A DNA stretch of 64,000 nucleotides from contig VGNX01000001.1 in the NCBI GenBank assembly GCA_016865855.1, positions 107,711 to 171,710 on the forward strand, written 5' to 3'. The DNA is from Chloroflexota bacterium (GTDB lineage: Bacteria; Chloroflexota; Dehalococcoidia; GIF9; UBA5629). Every line of letters starts with the position of its first letter. Position 1 is the stretch's first letter. Both the position numbers and the translations under genes were made by a program. The notes beneath the pieces are model-generated. The model did no database searches. It saw nothing but the letters and a program-made list of their open reading frames with translations, and had not been told where the DNA came from. Below are positions 18,784 to 29,919 of this stretch, piece after piece.

Positions 18784-20253
18784 ATGGCTTTGATGACACC
18801 AGAACAATTTGAAGCGAGCTTGAAAAAGCTGAAACCGCGGGTCTTTATGAACGGGAAAAGGGTCGAAAACGTCCTGGAAAACAGGAACACCCGGACAGTC
18901 GTTGAAGCCAATAAGGCCAGCTATGCCTGGGCTCTCGACCCAAGATACAAGGACATTATGACGTGCTACTCGCCGCTCATCAACGATGTGGTAAACCGCT
19001 ACACCCATGTGAGTGCCAGCACTGAGGACCTGGTTAAAAAAGCCGAAGCCGGAACCTTTACTGCCGAGATGCTTGGCACCTGTATATACCGCTGCGCTGG
19101 CTATGATTCCTTTCACGCCCTGGCCACTACCACCTGGGAGATAGACAAAGAACTGGGCACAGAATATCATTCCAGATTTACGGAATATCTAAAAATGGTG
19201 CAGAAGAGGGACCTCTCCGTAGCTGGTGCCCTCACCGAGCCGAGAGGAAAGCGAAGCAGGAAGACGTTGGAATGGACAGACCCGTACCTCTCCTTAAAGA
19301 TCGTCGATAAAAACAAAGATGGTATTGTGGTACGGGGAGCTAAGATCAACATCAGCGGTGCCTATGCCAGCCATGAGCTGGTGGTTTTGCCTCAGGCAGC
19401 CCATTTGGAAGGTGAGGAAGATTATGCTGTGGCCTTCGCTACACCTGTGGATGCCAAAGGCATCACCTTCGTTTGTCAGTATACCCCTTATTCGGCAGAA
19501 AGAGACCAGGCCCAAGACCTTGAGGAATTAGGCAATCCCATCTTTGGCCAGCGCGAGACATCCATGGTCGTCTTTGACAACGTCTTCGTGCCCTGGGAAC
19601 GGGTATTTCACTGCGGCGAGTACAAGTATTCCATCAGGTTTGTAACCCGCTTTGCCCGGATCCATCGCATGACCTGCGGTGGAACGTGCAAGGTGGGCTT
19701 TATGAACCAGATCATCGGAGCAACCAAACTGATCCAGGAATACAAAGGCCTGGAGAAAGCTGCCCACATCAACGATGAATTAACGGAGATGGTGGTCTTG
19801 AGGGAAACATGCCGTGCTTGCGGCTTAGTTGCCGCCCAGAAAGGTACTGAGGAGCCACCAGGGTCAGGAGTATTTTTGCCAGATGAATTGATGGGCAATG
19901 TGGCCAAGTTGAACGTTGCCAACGCCTTCTGGAGGGTGATGGCGCTGGCTGGAGATATCGGCGGCGGGCTGATCGTCACGCTGCCATCGCTCAAAGAGTT
20001 GAAAAATCCTGAGGTCAAGGATTACGTCGAGGAGTTTTACAGCTTCGGCTCCGATGAGCCTACGGAAAACATTATGAAGGTACACAAACTCCTGCAGAAC
20101 TGGACGGCCGGGCTGCATGGTGTTGGCACCTGGCACGGTGCCGGATCGATTATGGCCCAGAAGATTGCACTCCAAAGAGTTATCAACTATGAGCATGAGA
20201 AGGAACTAGTTAAGCGGACATTAAATCTTAAGGACAAGGAGAGTAAAAGCTAA
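18784..20253 (+). CDS. 4-hydroxyphenylacetate 3-hydroxylase / 4-hydroxybutyryl-CoA dehydratase family (HpaB)
   Basis: RDLSVAGALTEPRGKRS...VDKNKDGIVVRGAKINISGA...GHFE-like HpaB layout. Confidence 0.85.
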   Translation: MALMTPEQFEASLKKLKPRVFMNGKRVENVLENRNTRTVVEANKASYAWALDPRYKDIMTCYSPLINDVVNRYTHVSASTEDLVKKAEAGTFTAEMLGTCIYRCAGYDSFHALATTTWEIDKELGTEYHSRFTEYLKMVQKRDLSVAGALTEPRGKRSRKTLEWTDPYLSLKIVDKNKDGIVVRGAKINISGAYASHELVVLPQAAHLEGEEDYAVAFATPVDAKGITFVCQYTPYSAERDQAQDLEELGNPIFGQRETSMVVFDNVFVPWERVFHCGEYKYSIRFVTRFARIHRMTCGGTCKVGFMNQIIGATKLIQEYKGLEKAAHINDELTEMVVLRETCRACGLVAAQKGTEEPPGSGVFLPDELMGNVAKLNVANAFWRVMALAGDIGGGLIVTLPSLKELKNPEVKDYVEEFYSFGSDEPTENIMKVHKLLQNWTAGLHGVGTWHGAGSIMAQKIALQRVINYEHEKELVKRTLNLKDKESKS

Positions 20254-20277
20254 AGAAAACTAGGAGACTGAGGAAAA

Positions 20278-21111
20278 ATGCAGATAAAGCTTACTACATT
20301 AAGTGAAAACACCGCCGGCAGGGTTGGGCTGCTGGCTGAGTGGGGATTGAGCGTTCTGGTAGAAGTAGATAACTATAAAGTCCTCCTGGACACAGGACTG
20401 GACATGTCAGCCGCTTATAATGCTGTCATCATGGGCATAGACCTGTCTGCAGTTGACAGGATAGTCATCAGCCATGGACATCGCGACCACACCGGTGGCC
20501 TGCGCCATGTGCTCAACGCGATGAGAAAGAAAAATGAGGTAATTGCTCATCCTGACATCTGGGCAGCCAAGTACTCTCGCACCTTCAGTAAGCAAGAGCA
20601 ATACGCCGGCATACCTTTTGCCCGAGAAGCGCTGGAGAACTGGGGAGCTTCCTTCAGACTTACCAAAGAGCCAGTATGGATTACTGATAACATCGTTACC
20701 ACCGGCGAGATACCCATGCATACCGAATATGAGAAGATTGACTCTGAGCTTTTTGTAAAGGAAAGTGGCGAGCTTCGCCCTGACCCGCTAAAGGATGACC
20801 TAGCCCTCATCGTTAAAACTGAGATGGGCTTGATAGTTGTTTTAGGCTGCGGACACAGAGGCATGATAAACACCTTACATCATGCCCGAAAAATAACCGG
20901 CGTAGAACAAATACACATGGTCGTTGGCGGCACTCATCTTATCCAGGCTTCCAGGGAACAAATGGACCTTACCATAGCCGAATTGAAGAGGCTTGGTGTC
21001 CAGAGGATTGGCGTATCCCATTGCACCGGGCTGCCGGCAGCCGCTATATTATTTCAAGAATTCGGTGACAACTTCTTTTTCAACAATACCGGCAGAGTCA
21101 TCACCCTCTAA
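20278..21111 (+). CDS. MBL-fold metallohydrolase (RFA-P synthase-like)
   Basis: LTTLSENTAGRVGLLAEWGLSVLVEV...DRIVISHGHRDHTGGLRHVL. Confidence 0.85.
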   Translation: MQIKLTTLSENTAGRVGLLAEWGLSVLVEVDNYKVLLDTGLDMSAAYNAVIMGIDLSAVDRIVISHGHRDHTGGLRHVLNAMRKKNEVIAHPDIWAAKYSRTFSKQEQYAGIPFAREALENWGASFRLTKEPVWITDNIVTTGEIPMHTEYEKIDSELFVKESGELRPDPLKDDLALIVKTEMGLIVVLGCGHRGMINTLHHARKITGVEQIHMVVGGTHLIQASREQMDLTIAELKRLGVQRIGVSHCTGLPAAAILFQEFGDNFFFNNTGRVITL

Positions 21112-21189
21112 GGTGAGGATATTCGCTTGTCACCCTGAGCGACAGTGAAGGGTCTACGAATCTGAACCTTTGGCTTCTTGTCATTCTAA

Positions 21190-21343
21190 GAGGCTGTCCG
21201 AAAACTCTATGTGACAATTTTTCTCTCCACTTTGTGGGAGAAGTTATAGTTACATTGGTGATACACATTAAACATGTAGACCCGAGGCTTTAGCCTCGGG
21301 AACCCGACCCTAAAGGGTCGGGGCTACATTTTCGGACAGCCTG
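21190..21343. mobile_element. MITE (154 bp), second copy, TSD CTAA
   Basis: aggctgtccgaaaactc...ttttcggacagcctg flanked by CTAA (21186-21189, 21344-21347). Confidence 0.85.
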
Positions 21344-21702
21344 CTAAGGGAGCGGAGCAACCGAAGAATCCGCCCTCCGCTTCGCCTAGGTTATCTGTTA
21401 ATGTAGCAGCGAGGCTTTAGCCTCGCCACTGAGAAGCGACCCTAAAGGGTCGCAACTACATTTAAAAGGGACAAACCTTCAGGTTTGTCCACTGCCCCAC
21501 CATCCTCGGACAGGTCTGAAGACCTGTCCCTACACTTGAACGCTGTGAGATTCTTCGCGGAGTTTATCCTGAGCGGAGATTCTTCAGTCGCGGAGTTTAC
21601 ACTGAGCGATGTGAGATTCTTCGCTATGCTCAGAATGACAGAAAAAGCGAAGTGCTCCTCAGAATGACACAAAGCGAAGGGCTCAGAATGGCAAGTAGGA
21701 AC

Positions 21703-23064
21703 TCAGAGGGTTCGCTTCCACACTGTCCCTTTGGGCGTATCTTCGAGAGTTATGCCTAACTCGATGAGGCATTGCCGTATCATATCAGCCAGTCGCCATT
21801 GTTTGGCTTTACGCAACTCATCGCGAATCTCAATCAAGAGCTGAATAAGAGGTTCAGCATCAAGCGGTGGCCTTGCTGGCTCTTCCAGCGTAAAGCCTAA
21901 AACCTTAGCCAGTTCAGCCAGGGTATTCTGAGCATCAGCCACATCGTAATTCTCTTCTCGTGCCCGGTTAATCTCTCTGGCCAAGTCAAAAAGCACAGCC
22001 ACTGCCTGTGCGGTGTTGAAGTCATCGTCCATACTGTCAACAAACCTGCGCCTGAACGGTTCACTATCAAGGACAGCCTTCCCACCACTCCCATCACCAT
22101 CTCTGTTCGCCTGTCGCAGCCTCTCCATACCAACCTCGGCTGCTTTCAGCGATTCTTCACTATAGGTTAACGGGCTACGGTAATGGGAGCTGAGGATAAA
22201 CAGCCGAATGGCATCGGCGCTGTAGCGCTCCAGAGCCTGTTTCACCGTTATCAGGTTGCCCAGGGACTTGCTCATTTTATTTTCACCCAGTTGCAGCAGC
22301 CCATTATGCAGCCAGTACCTGACGAAGGGGGCAACCCCGGTGAAGCTTTCGGACTGGGTTATCTCGTTCTCGTGGTGAGGGAAGATAAGGTCCTGCCCGC
22401 CACCATGGATGTCAATGGTTTCACCGAGGTATTTCAACGCCATAGCGCTGCACTCTATATGCCACCCCGGCCTGCCTTGGCCCCAGGGGCTTGGCCAAAA
22501 AGGCTCGCCTGGCTTGGCTGCCTTCCATACGGCGAAGTCCAGCGGATATTCTTTCTTGCCCTCTTCAGCAGAACTTCGAGAGATCATGTCATCCAAAGCC
22601 TGGTGAGACAACTTACCATAACCAGGAAACCTCTTTACCCGAAAATAGACGCTGCCTTCGGATTCGTAGGCACAGCCCTTGGCTATCAAGCCCTGTATCA
22701 CTTCGATTATCTTGGGTGTTTCCTCGGTCGCTTTTGGATAGACGTGGGCTCGCTCGATATTCAAAGCATCCATGTCCTGGAAATATTCGTGAATATATTT
22801 CTCAGCCAGCTCCGATGACGAAATCCCCAGTTGCTGCGCCCGGTTTATTATCTTGTCATCGATATCAGTAAAGTTCTGCACATGTTTCACCTTACAGCCT
22901 TTGAACTCAAGATAGCGCCTGATAACATCGAATATCACATAGCTCATGGCATGCCCAATATGGCAATCGTCATAAACGGTAACACCACAGACATAAATGT
23001 TTACCGTTTTGCGCTTGGGGCGAAACTCCTCTTTTTGTCCCGTCAGCGTATTAAATACTTTCAT
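21703..23064 (-). CDS. cysS: Cysteinyl-tRNA synthetase
   Basis: [17 protein letters not shown]-like motif, [42 protein letters not shown]. Confidence 0.96.
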   Translation of the reverse strand: MKVFNTLTGQKEEFRPKRKTVNIYVCGVTVYDDCHIGHAMSYVIFDVIRRYLEFKGCKVKHVQNFTDIDDKIINRAQQLGISSSELAEKYIHEYFQDMDALNIERAHVYPKATEETPKIIEVIQGLIAKGCAYESEGSVYFRVKRFPGYGKLSHQALDDMISRSSAEEGKKEYPLDFAVWKAAKPGEPFWPSPWGQGRPGWHIECSAMALKYLGETIDIHGGGQDLIFPHHENEITQSESFTGVAPFVRYWLHNGLLQLGENKMSKSLGNLITVKQALERYSADAIRLFILSSHYRSPLTYSEESLKAAEVGMERLRQANRDGDGSGGKAVLDSEPFRRRFVDSMDDDFNTAQAVAVLFDLAREINRAREENYDVADAQNTLAELAKVLGFTLEEPARPPLDAEPLIQLLIEIRDELRKAKQWRLADMIRQCLIELGITLEDTPKGTVWKRTL

Positions 23065-23740
23065 CCGTCTTCTCCGAAGGTGAACGTTTAGCAGTCGTCT
23101 TGGCCTTAGGCCGCATATCTCTCAAGGCTCTCTCTAGCGCAGCAACCTTTTTTTCCAGATTCTCAAGCTTCTCCCAAACCGGGTCAGGCAATTTCTCCAC
23201 AGTATCAGTATCAGGATTACGAATCTCAACCACTCGACCGGGTACACCGACAACAGTGGCGTTAGCCGGCACCGAAGTTATCACCACGGAACCAGCGCCG
23301 ACTTTAACATTGTCACCGATGGTGATGGCTCCAATAAGCTTTGCCCCGGCGCCCACAACCACGTTGTTGCCCAGAGTCGGATGTCTCTTCTTTTTCAATA
23401 AGCTCGTGCCACCCAGAGTAACTCCCTGGTACAAGGCAACATTGTCCCTTATCTCAGACGTCTCACCGATTACAACCCCCATGCCATGGTCAATGAAAAA
23501 GCCCTCCCCAATCTTAGCCCCGGGGTGAATTTCAATTCCGGTGAGAAAACGGCCGATGTGCGAAATCAAGCGAGGGAAAAACGGGATACGCCAGTTCCAG
23601 AGGGTATGGGCCAGGCGATGACACTGCCGGGCATGGAAGCCGGGGTAGACAAAAAAGACCTCCCAAGCATTCCTGGCTGCCGGATCATGCTCAAAGACCG
23701 CCTGTATATCCCTCCTGATGCTCCTGATAAGCTTCATCAA
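23051..23740 (-). CDS. cysE: Serine O-acetyltransferase
   Basis: [24 protein letters not shown]...[35 protein letters not shown] hexapeptide repeats. Confidence 0.95.
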   Translation of the reverse strand: MMKLIRSIRRDIQAVFEHDPAARNAWEVFFVYPGFHARQCHRLAHTLWNWRIPFFPRLISHIGRFLTGIEIHPGAKIGEGFFIDHGMGVVIGETSEIRDNVALYQGVTLGGTSLLKKKRHPTLGNNVVVGAGAKLIGAITIGDNVKVGAGSVVITSVPANATVVGVPGRVVEIRNPDTDTVEKLPDPVWEKLENLEKKVAALERALRDMRPKAKTTAKRSPSEKTDESI

Positions 23741-23759
23741 CTCTTACCTTTGGAAAAGC

Positions 23760-24239
23760 TCACGTTTCTTCTTCCACCAGAGCTATGGCATAAGCAGCTA
23801 TCCCTTCTCCCCTGCCAGCAAACCCTAAGCCATCGGTGGTGGTTGCCTTAACCATCACCTGCCCTAAATCAACTCCCAGGGTCCGACCGATGCGACCACG
23901 CATGTCCTCGATAAAAGGCGATAGTTTAGGCTGCTCGGCAACAACAACTGCATCAATGTTTCCAACCTTAAAACCTTTCACTTTGAGTAGTTTATTCACC
24001 TCGCCGAGCAAAATTAAGCTGGAAATATCTTTATACTTTGGGGCGTCCGGGGGGAAATGGGTTCCAATATCTCGGAGCCCTGCGGCACCAAGCAGAGCAT
24101 CCATTATAGCATGGGTCAATACATCAGCATCACTATGGCCTGAGAGCCCCTTGTCAAACGGAATCTCCACTCCACCCAGAACCAACCTGCGCCCCGGGAC
24201 GAGCGGATGTACATCATACCCAATTCCGACTCGCATCAA
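23760..24239 (-). CDS. ispF: 2-C-methyl-D-erythritol 2,4-cyclodiphosphate synthase
   Basis: MRVGIGYDVHPLVPGRRLVLGGVEIPFDKGLSGHSDADVLTHAIMDALLGAAGLRDIGTHFP. Confidence 0.97.
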   Translation of the reverse strand: MMRVGIGYDVHPLVPGRRLVLGGVEIPFDKGLSGHSDADVLTHAIMDALLGAAGLRDIGTHFPPDAPKYKDISSLILLGEVNKLLKVKGFKVGNIDAVVVAEQPKLSPFIEDMRGRIGRTLGVDLGQVMVKATTTDGLGFAGRGEGIAAYAIALVEEET

Positions 24240-24240
24240 G

Positions 24241-25032
24241 CTACTTCTTCTTCGCTATGACTTCAGCCAAAGCCAAATCTTCAGGAGTGGTTATCTTTAT
24301 ATTGTCATAAGACCCCATGTAAAGCCTGACCTGGTATCCCAGCTGTTCCACCATGCTGGCATCATCGGTAACATTGCCTGTTATTTGCTCATGAGCTTTA
24401 GTTATTATATCAAAGCGGAAAACTTGAGGCGTCTGCACCGCCCACAATTCCTGACGATCGAGCGTTCCCCTCACCATCAGGTCACCATTACCAATTTTGA
24501 TGGTGTCCTTAACCGGAACTGCTGCCACTGCTGCTCCAGTGCTTTGGGCTGCCTTTAAGCCATGACGAATTAAGTCCAACGTCAAGAAAGGACGGGCTCC
24601 ATCATGAATAATTACCCAATCACAGCCCTTCAGCTTACCAAGTCCCTGTCTCACAGAATCCTGTCGTCGATCACCACCAAGGCAAACCTCCATCACCTTG
24701 GACCAGCCTCTTTCAGCGACTAATCTCCGCCCCAGATCCAACTTACTCTCATTTAAAACGATTACTATCTGACTTACTGGTTCACAGCTTTGACAGACAT
24801 CCACTGACCAGGCTAGCAAAGGTTTGCCAGTCAGAGGCAGAAAGACTTTATCCACCCCTATTCGCTGACTGCTGCCAGCTCCGACAATGATAACTCCTGT
24901 TTGAGAAGGGATAGCTTGATAGTTTTTTATGTCACTGCGAGGAGCGCTAGTGACAAACCAATCCCTAGAGGCAATCATGAGATTGCTTCGCTTCGCTCGC
25001 GATGACAACTTGGGATTGTTAGATACTCTCAC
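24241..25032 (-). CDS. ispD: 2-C-methyl-D-erythritol 4-phosphate cytidylyltransferase (N-terminus runs through an intergenic repeat; true start uncertain)
   Basis: GVIIVGAGSSQRIGVDKVFLPLTGKPLLAWSV...VIIHDGARPFL. Confidence 0.93.
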   Translation of the reverse strand: MRVSNNPKLSSRAKRSNLMIASRDWFVTSAPRSDIKNYQAIPSQTGVIIVGAGSSQRIGVDKVFLPLTGKPLLAWSVDVCQSCEPVSQIVIVLNESKLDLGRRLVAERGWSKVMEVCLGGDRRQDSVRQGLGKLKGCDWVIIHDGARPFLTLDLIRHGLKAAQSTGAAVAAVPVKDTIKIGNGDLMVRGTLDRQELWAVQTPQVFRFDIITKAHEQITGNVTDDASMVEQLGYQVRLYMGSYDNIKITTPEDLALAEVIAKKK

Positions 25033-26426
25033 TTCCTCGGTGGCCTGACAAGACCCAATCGCAGGGCTTCAGCTACAGTGCCTGCTTTCAGAAGTTCAAT
25101 GCCCTTCATATCGAATGAAAGTTTGGACGAGGCCTCGGGAATCAGGCAACGCTTAAAACCCAACCTGGCTGCTTCACTAAGTCGCCTCTCCAGTTGAGGC
25201 ACGGCTCTAAGCTCACCACTCAACCCTACCTCACCAAGGGCTACAAGCCCCTGGGCAACCCGAGCATCACGATGGCTCGATGCAATCGCTAAAGCAATAC
25301 CTAAGTCAGCAGCCGGCTCACCGATCTTCATACCGCCGATAACGTTAGTTATGACATCTTGATTGGAAAGGTTAACCCCAGCACGCCTGGTAAGCACAGC
25401 CGCTATTAAAAGCAACCGATTGAAATCTACACCATTAGCAATCCGCCGCGGGGGAGCAAAACTGGCCGGACTGGTTAAAGCCTGTATTTCCACCAGCAGA
25501 GGACGGCTTCCCTCAAAGGTCGGCACCACAGCCGAACCAACTGCTCCATCACAATGCGAAGCCAGGAAAGCTTCAGATGGGTTAGACACCTCTATTAAAC
25601 CACCACCGCTCATCTCAAAAATGCCCACTTCATTGCTGGAACCAAAACGATTCTTGGTGCTCCGCAATATCCGATAGCTACTAAAGGTCTCACCCTCGAG
25701 ATAAAGAACCACATCGACAATGTGCTCTAACACTCTAGGGCCGGCAATAGCCCCGTCTTTGGTTACATGTCCGGTAATGAGCACCGGGATACCGGCTCGT
25801 TTTGCCCATCTCATAAGCCTCAAGGTGCATTCTCGTATTTGGCCAACACTGCCCGGTGCTCCAGTCAGCTCCTCTATATAAACAGTCTGGACAGAATCAA
25901 CAACCACCAAATTCGGAGATAATTCTCCCAAGCGTCCAAGGATAACCTCAAGATTAGTCTCGGGAAGAATATAAAGCCTATCACCGCCTATCCCCAGGCG
26001 TTCCGACCTCAGTTTAACCTGCTGGGATGACTCCTCGCCAGAAACATATAGTACCGTACCTCCTCGCTCAGCCACCGCTGATGAGGCCTGAAGCAACAGG
26101 GTGGATTTTCCGATACCTGGGTCACCACCAACAAGAACCAAAGAACCAGTCACCAGACCCCCACCTAGAACCCGATTGAACTCAGTAAAAGGAAAACTCA
26201 GCCGGGGATATGCTTCAGTTTTCAGTTTGGAAAGCTCACGGGGTGCATTTTCCTCTGTATATAACCACGTAGTTACTTGACTGGAGGCGGTGACAACGGT
26301 TTCTACAAAGCTATTCCACTCCTGGCAGCCAGGACAACGGCCTAGCCATTTTGGACTTTCCTTACCACACTGCTGGCAAACAAAGACAGTCTTGGACTTA
26401 GGCTTATTCAAGTTACCAACCCTCAA
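25029..26426 (-). CDS. radA: DNA repair protein RadA
   Basis: CQQCGKESPKWLGRCPGCQEWNSF; GDPGIGKSTLLLQ; KNRFGSSNEVGIFEM. Confidence 0.97.
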   Translation of the reverse strand: MRVGNLNKPKSKTVFVCQQCGKESPKWLGRCPGCQEWNSFVETVVTASSQVTTWLYTEENAPRELSKLKTEAYPRLSFPFTEFNRVLGGGLVTGSLVLVGGDPGIGKSTLLLQASSAVAERGGTVLYVSGEESSQQVKLRSERLGIGGDRLYILPETNLEVILGRLGELSPNLVVVDSVQTVYIEELTGAPGSVGQIRECTLRLMRWAKRAGIPVLITGHVTKDGAIAGPRVLEHIVDVVLYLEGETFSSYRILRSTKNRFGSSNEVGIFEMSGGGLIEVSNPSEAFLASHCDGAVGSAVVPTFEGSRPLLVEIQALTSPASFAPPRRIANGVDFNRLLLIAAVLTRRAGVNLSNQDVITNVIGGMKIGEPAADLGIALAIASSHRDARVAQGLVALGEVGLSGELRAVPQLERRLSEAARLGFKRCLIPEASSKLSFDMKGIELLKAGTVAEALRLGLVRPPRK

Positions 26427-26619
26427 ACACCGGAGACTCTACACGGCCATTACCTAGTATATCAGTTACTAAAAGAGCCTTCACTGTCATTGCGAGGCAC
26501 GAAGTGCCGTGGCAATCTCGGTGGTGGGAAGTCAAATGAGATTGCTTCGCTTCGCTCGCAATGACAGACGGAGATTGCCAAATAACCCCCAAAAATCATT
26601 CATGGGCGAATTAAATACC

Positions 26620-26662
26620 AAAAAGGGCGGGGTTTTATAATCTATACTCAGTCCCGCCCTAC
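26620..26662 (-). terminator. Rho-independent terminator downstream of clpC
   Basis: Reverse strand: agggcggg...cccgccctttttgg. Confidence 0.65.
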
Positions 26663-26704
26663 GTAGAATCAGACTATCGAGAAGCTGGAATTACGAGGTT
26701 CAGT

Positions 26705-29185
26705 TCAGCTCTTGTGTTGTCCCTCCACCGATAAGGCTCCAGCGGCGGCCCGAATCACAATTTTCTCACCGTCATAGTCTACCTTCAAAGTATCGCCGGG
26801 GCTGAACTCACCACGGAGTAGAGCTTCAGAAAGCTTATCCTCAATCTCATTCTGAATCACACGGCGCAAAGGTCGTGCCCCGAAAGTCGGGTCATAGCCT
26901 TTTTCACACAGAAAGTCCCTGGCAGCGTCGGTGATCTCCAGCTTCAGATTCTTCTCGCCTAATGACTTAGCCACCTGGCTGAGCATCAAATCGACGATTT
27001 GGCGGATTTGTTCTTTACTGAGAGAATGGAAAACGACCACTTCATCAATGCGATTTAGAAACTCAGGCAGAAAGGTCGTCTTTAGCTCCGCCAGCACTTT
27101 TTCCTTCATCTTCTCGTATTCAGTTTGGCGATGCCTTTCCTCATCGGTCCGAGCAGCGAAGCCGATGCCCATAACACCTTTTATATGTTTGGCGCCGACG
27201 TTGCTCGTCATAACCACTATACTGTTACGAAAATCAACACGGCGCCCTTTGGCATCGGTCAAGTGGCCGTCATCAAAAATCTGGAGCAATATATTAAAAA
27301 CATCAGGGTGTGCCTTCTCAATCTCATCGAGTAGTATCACGCAATAGGGCTTTCGCCTCACTGCCTCAGTTAATTGCCCTCCCTCGTCATAGCCTACATA
27401 TCCTGGAGGAGCACCAACCAATCGAGCCACAGTATGTCGCTCCATGAATTCAGACATATCAAGCCGGACCATGGCATCTTCACTGCCGAACATGAACTCG
27501 GCTAAAGCCCTAACCAGCTCAGTCTTGCCCACTCCCGTCGGCCCAAGGAAAATAAAGCTACCAATCGGATGGCGAGGTTCCTTCAAGCCGGCTCGGGCAC
27601 GTCTCACCGCCTTAGACACAACATTTATAGCCTCATCTTGGCCAACAATGCGGCGGTGCAAAGCCTCTTCCATTTGCAGTAGGCGACTGGACTCATCGGT
27701 GGTCAAGCGCACTACAGGGACTCCAGTCCACATACTGACCACCTCGGCGATATCTTCCTCGGTCACAACTGGCTTCTCCTGCTGCTGCTCTGCCTGCCAC
27801 TTTTGTTCCAGGCTATTGATTTTGTCCACCAACTGAACTTCCCGATCGCGCAGCTCAGCAGCATGCTCATACTCTTTAGATGAAATGGCCGTGTCTTTAT
27901 CCTTGCGCACAGCCTCCAGAGCACGCCTGGCTTCAGTCAAACCGATAGGTACCCCACCTCGCATAATACGAACTCGAGATGCAGCCTCATCCATTAAATC
28001 GATAGCCTTATCGGGCAAGAATCGGTCTGGTATATATTTAGCGGCTAAGGAGGCCGCAGCCTGCAAAGCCTCATCACTTATAGTCAATCGGTGATGCTCT
28101 TCATAACGCGCCTTAATGCCTCGCACTATATCCAGAGTCTGCTCCACAGTCGGCTCAGTCACCATTACCGGTTGAAAACGACGCTCTAACGCAGCATCTT
28201 TCTCAATATACTTGCGGTAATCGTCCAAGGTGGTGGCGCCAATACACTGGAGTTCACCTCGGGAAAGCGACGGTTTCAAGATATTGGAGGCATCAACAGC
28301 ACCCTCAGCAGCACCCGCACCAACTATGGTATGCAGCTCATCCACAAAAATCACACAATTGCCAGCGCTTTTTATCTCGTCAATTACCTTCTTCAGCCTT
28401 TCTTCAAATTCACCGCGATATTTTGTGCCAGCTACCAACGAGCCTATATCAAGAGTCAAGAGTCGCTTACCCTGTAACGTCTCAGGAACTTCACCTGCCA
28501 CAATTCGATGTGCCAAGCCTTCAACGATCGCCGTTTTGCCAACACCCGGTTCACCTATAAGCGCCGGGTTGTTTTTCGTGCGACGGCTTAGTATTTGGAT
28601 AACCCGCTCAATCTCCTTGTTTCGGTTAATAACAGGATCGAGCTTTCCAGCTCGAGCCGCACCAGTTAGATCGATTCCAAGCTGGTCTAAGACCGGTGTC
28701 CGAGCAGTACCTCGAGCCACAGCACGGGGTTGTTGAGACGCGCCTTGGCTTAGAATACTGTTTATCTCAGCCTGAGCTTTCTCGAAGGTGACACCAAAAC
28801 TCTCCAAAACACCAACAGCTGCACCATCACGATCACGCAGAAGGCCTAACAGGAGATGCTCAGTGCCTATATAGCTATGGTTCAAGCGGCGAGCCTCATC
28901 AACCGCAAGCTCAATAACCCTTTTTGCCCTGGGAGTAAGACCAACTTCGCCGATTGCAGACCTCTCCCCCCGCCCCACCACGAACTCCACAGCAGCTCGT
29001 ATTTTATTCGGGAGCACACCCAAATGGCCTAGGACTTTACTAGCTACACTTTCCTCTTCAGCTATAAGACCCAGTAATATATGCTCAGTATCAATGTAAT
29101 TGTGTCCAAAACGTTGCGCTTCTTCTTGGGCATGGGTTAGGGCTCGACGAGCTCTCTCTGAGAATTTTTCAAACCTGCTGGCCAT
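26705..29185 (-). CDS. clpC: ATP-dependent Clp protease ATP-binding subunit ClpC
   Basis: Clp N repeats, [18 protein letters not shown]-type region, [16 protein letters not shown]. Confidence 0.97.
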   Translation of the reverse strand: MASRFEKFSERARRALTHAQEEAQRFGHNYIDTEHILLGLIAEEESVASKVLGHLGVLPNKIRAAVEFVVGRGERSAIGEVGLTPRAKRVIELAVDEARRLNHSYIGTEHLLLGLLRDRDGAAVGVLESFGVTFEKAQAEINSILSQGASQQPRAVARGTARTPVLDQLGIDLTGAARAGKLDPVINRNKEIERVIQILSRRTKNNPALIGEPGVGKTAIVEGLAHRIVAGEVPETLQGKRLLTLDIGSLVAGTKYRGEFEERLKKVIDEIKSAGNCVIFVDELHTIVGAGAAEGAVDASNILKPSLSRGELQCIGATTLDDYRKYIEKDAALERRFQPVMVTEPTVEQTLDIVRGIKARYEEHHRLTISDEALQAAASLAAKYIPDRFLPDKAIDLMDEAASRVRIMRGGVPIGLTEARRALEAVRKDKDTAISSKEYEHAAELRDREVQLVDKINSLEQKWQAEQQQEKPVVTEEDIAEVVSMWTGVPVVRLTTDESSRLLQMEEALHRRIVGQDEAINVVSKAVRRARAGLKEPRHPIGSFIFLGPTGVGKTELVRALAEFMFGSEDAMVRLDMSEFMERHTVARLVGAPPGYVGYDEGGQLTEAVRRKPYCVILLDEIEKAHPDVFNILLQIFDDGHLTDAKGRRVDFRNSIVVMTSNVGAKHIKGVMGIGFAARTDEERHRQTEYEKMKEKVLAELKTTFLPEFLNRIDEVVVFHSLSKEQIRQIVDLMLSQVAKSLGEKNLKLEITDAARDFLCEKGYDPTFGARPLRRVIQNEIEDKLSEALLRGEFSPGDTLKVDYDGEKIVIRAAAGALSVEGQHKS

Positions 29186-29340
29186 ATTCGTCCTTGTCCT
29201 CTACACCTCTTGCTGCTCGCTCAACCGACACCGCTAACTAAAATTATAAGGCGTTTGGTTTAACATGTCAAAGCTTCTAGACATTTGGGGTTCTGTGTTA
29301 TGCATAAAGAAAAGCTGACTTCAAGGGGCTTAGAAAAAAC

Positions 29341-29460
29341 CCCCTGGCAGTGGCATATTTTCCCAAGGAGTTGCCACCCTAGTATCGTCTGCGCTGAGGC
29401 GTTTCACTTCCGTGTTCGGGATGAGAACGGGTGGTTCCACCTCGCTCTAACCACCAGAGG
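29341..29460 (-). rRNA. rrf: 5S ribosomal RNA (orphan)
   Basis: Reverse strand: ctctggtggttagagcgaggtggaaccacccgttctcatcccgaacacggaagtgaaacgcctcagcgcagacgatactagggtggcaactccttgggaaaatatgccactgccaggg. Confidence 0.9.
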
Positions 29461-29475
29461 ATAAAAGCTACTAAT

Positions 29476-29504
29476 AATATACAGCTAAAAGTCTTTTTTG
29501 TCAA
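29476..29504 (-). promoter_or_regulatory. Promoter of the orphan 5S rRNA
   Basis: Reverse strand TTGACA-N17-TATATT immediately upstream of 5S. Confidence 0.75.
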
Positions 29505-29518
29505 ATAAAGCTACCGAC

Positions 29519-29547
29519 TTGACGATAACGTCTGCCAATGCTATTCT
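29519..29547 (+). promoter_or_regulatory. Promoter of padR-like operon
   Basis: TTGACG-N17-TATTCT. Confidence 0.55.
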
Positions 29548-29583
29548 TACAACTAAGCCTGATTCTTTAAACGAGGTATAGAC

Positions 29584-29919
29584 ATGAATTACGAACGTGA
29601 ATTACTCAAAGGCAACACCGATTCTTTGCTCCTGTGCCTGATTAATCACCAGCCAATGTATGGCTACCAGATCATAAAAGAACTAGGAAAAAGAAGCAAT
29701 GGCTACTTTCAATTCAAGGAAGGCACTATCTATCCAGCGCTCCACCGCCTGGAAAAAGCCGGGCTTATTCAGGGTAAATGGCAACGATTACCAAGCGGCC
29801 AAGAAAGGCGCTACTATTACATAACGCAAAAGGGACAAAAAGCTCTGGCTGAAAGACTAACTGTCTGGCAAGACTTCGCTACAGCCGTGGCTTTAATTAT
29901 GCAACCAGCAACCGGTTGA
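29584..29919 (+). CDS. PadR family transcriptional regulator
   Basis: LLLCLINHQPMYGYQIIKELGKRSNGYFQFKEGTIYPALHRLEKAGLIQGKW. Confidence 0.92.
   Translation: MNYERELLKGNTDSLLLCLINHQPMYGYQIIKELGKRSNGYFQFKEGTIYPALHRLEKAGLIQGKWQRLPSGQERRYYYITQKGQKALAERLTVWQDFATAVALIMQPATG

Noticed and set aside
21120-21700. Possible CRISPR-like array from repeated hairpins
   Set aside because: Repeats are mixed families with no regular spacing and no cas genes nearby.
22183-22818. 211-aa ORF antisense to cysS
   Set aside because: Shadow ORF of a highly conserved gene.
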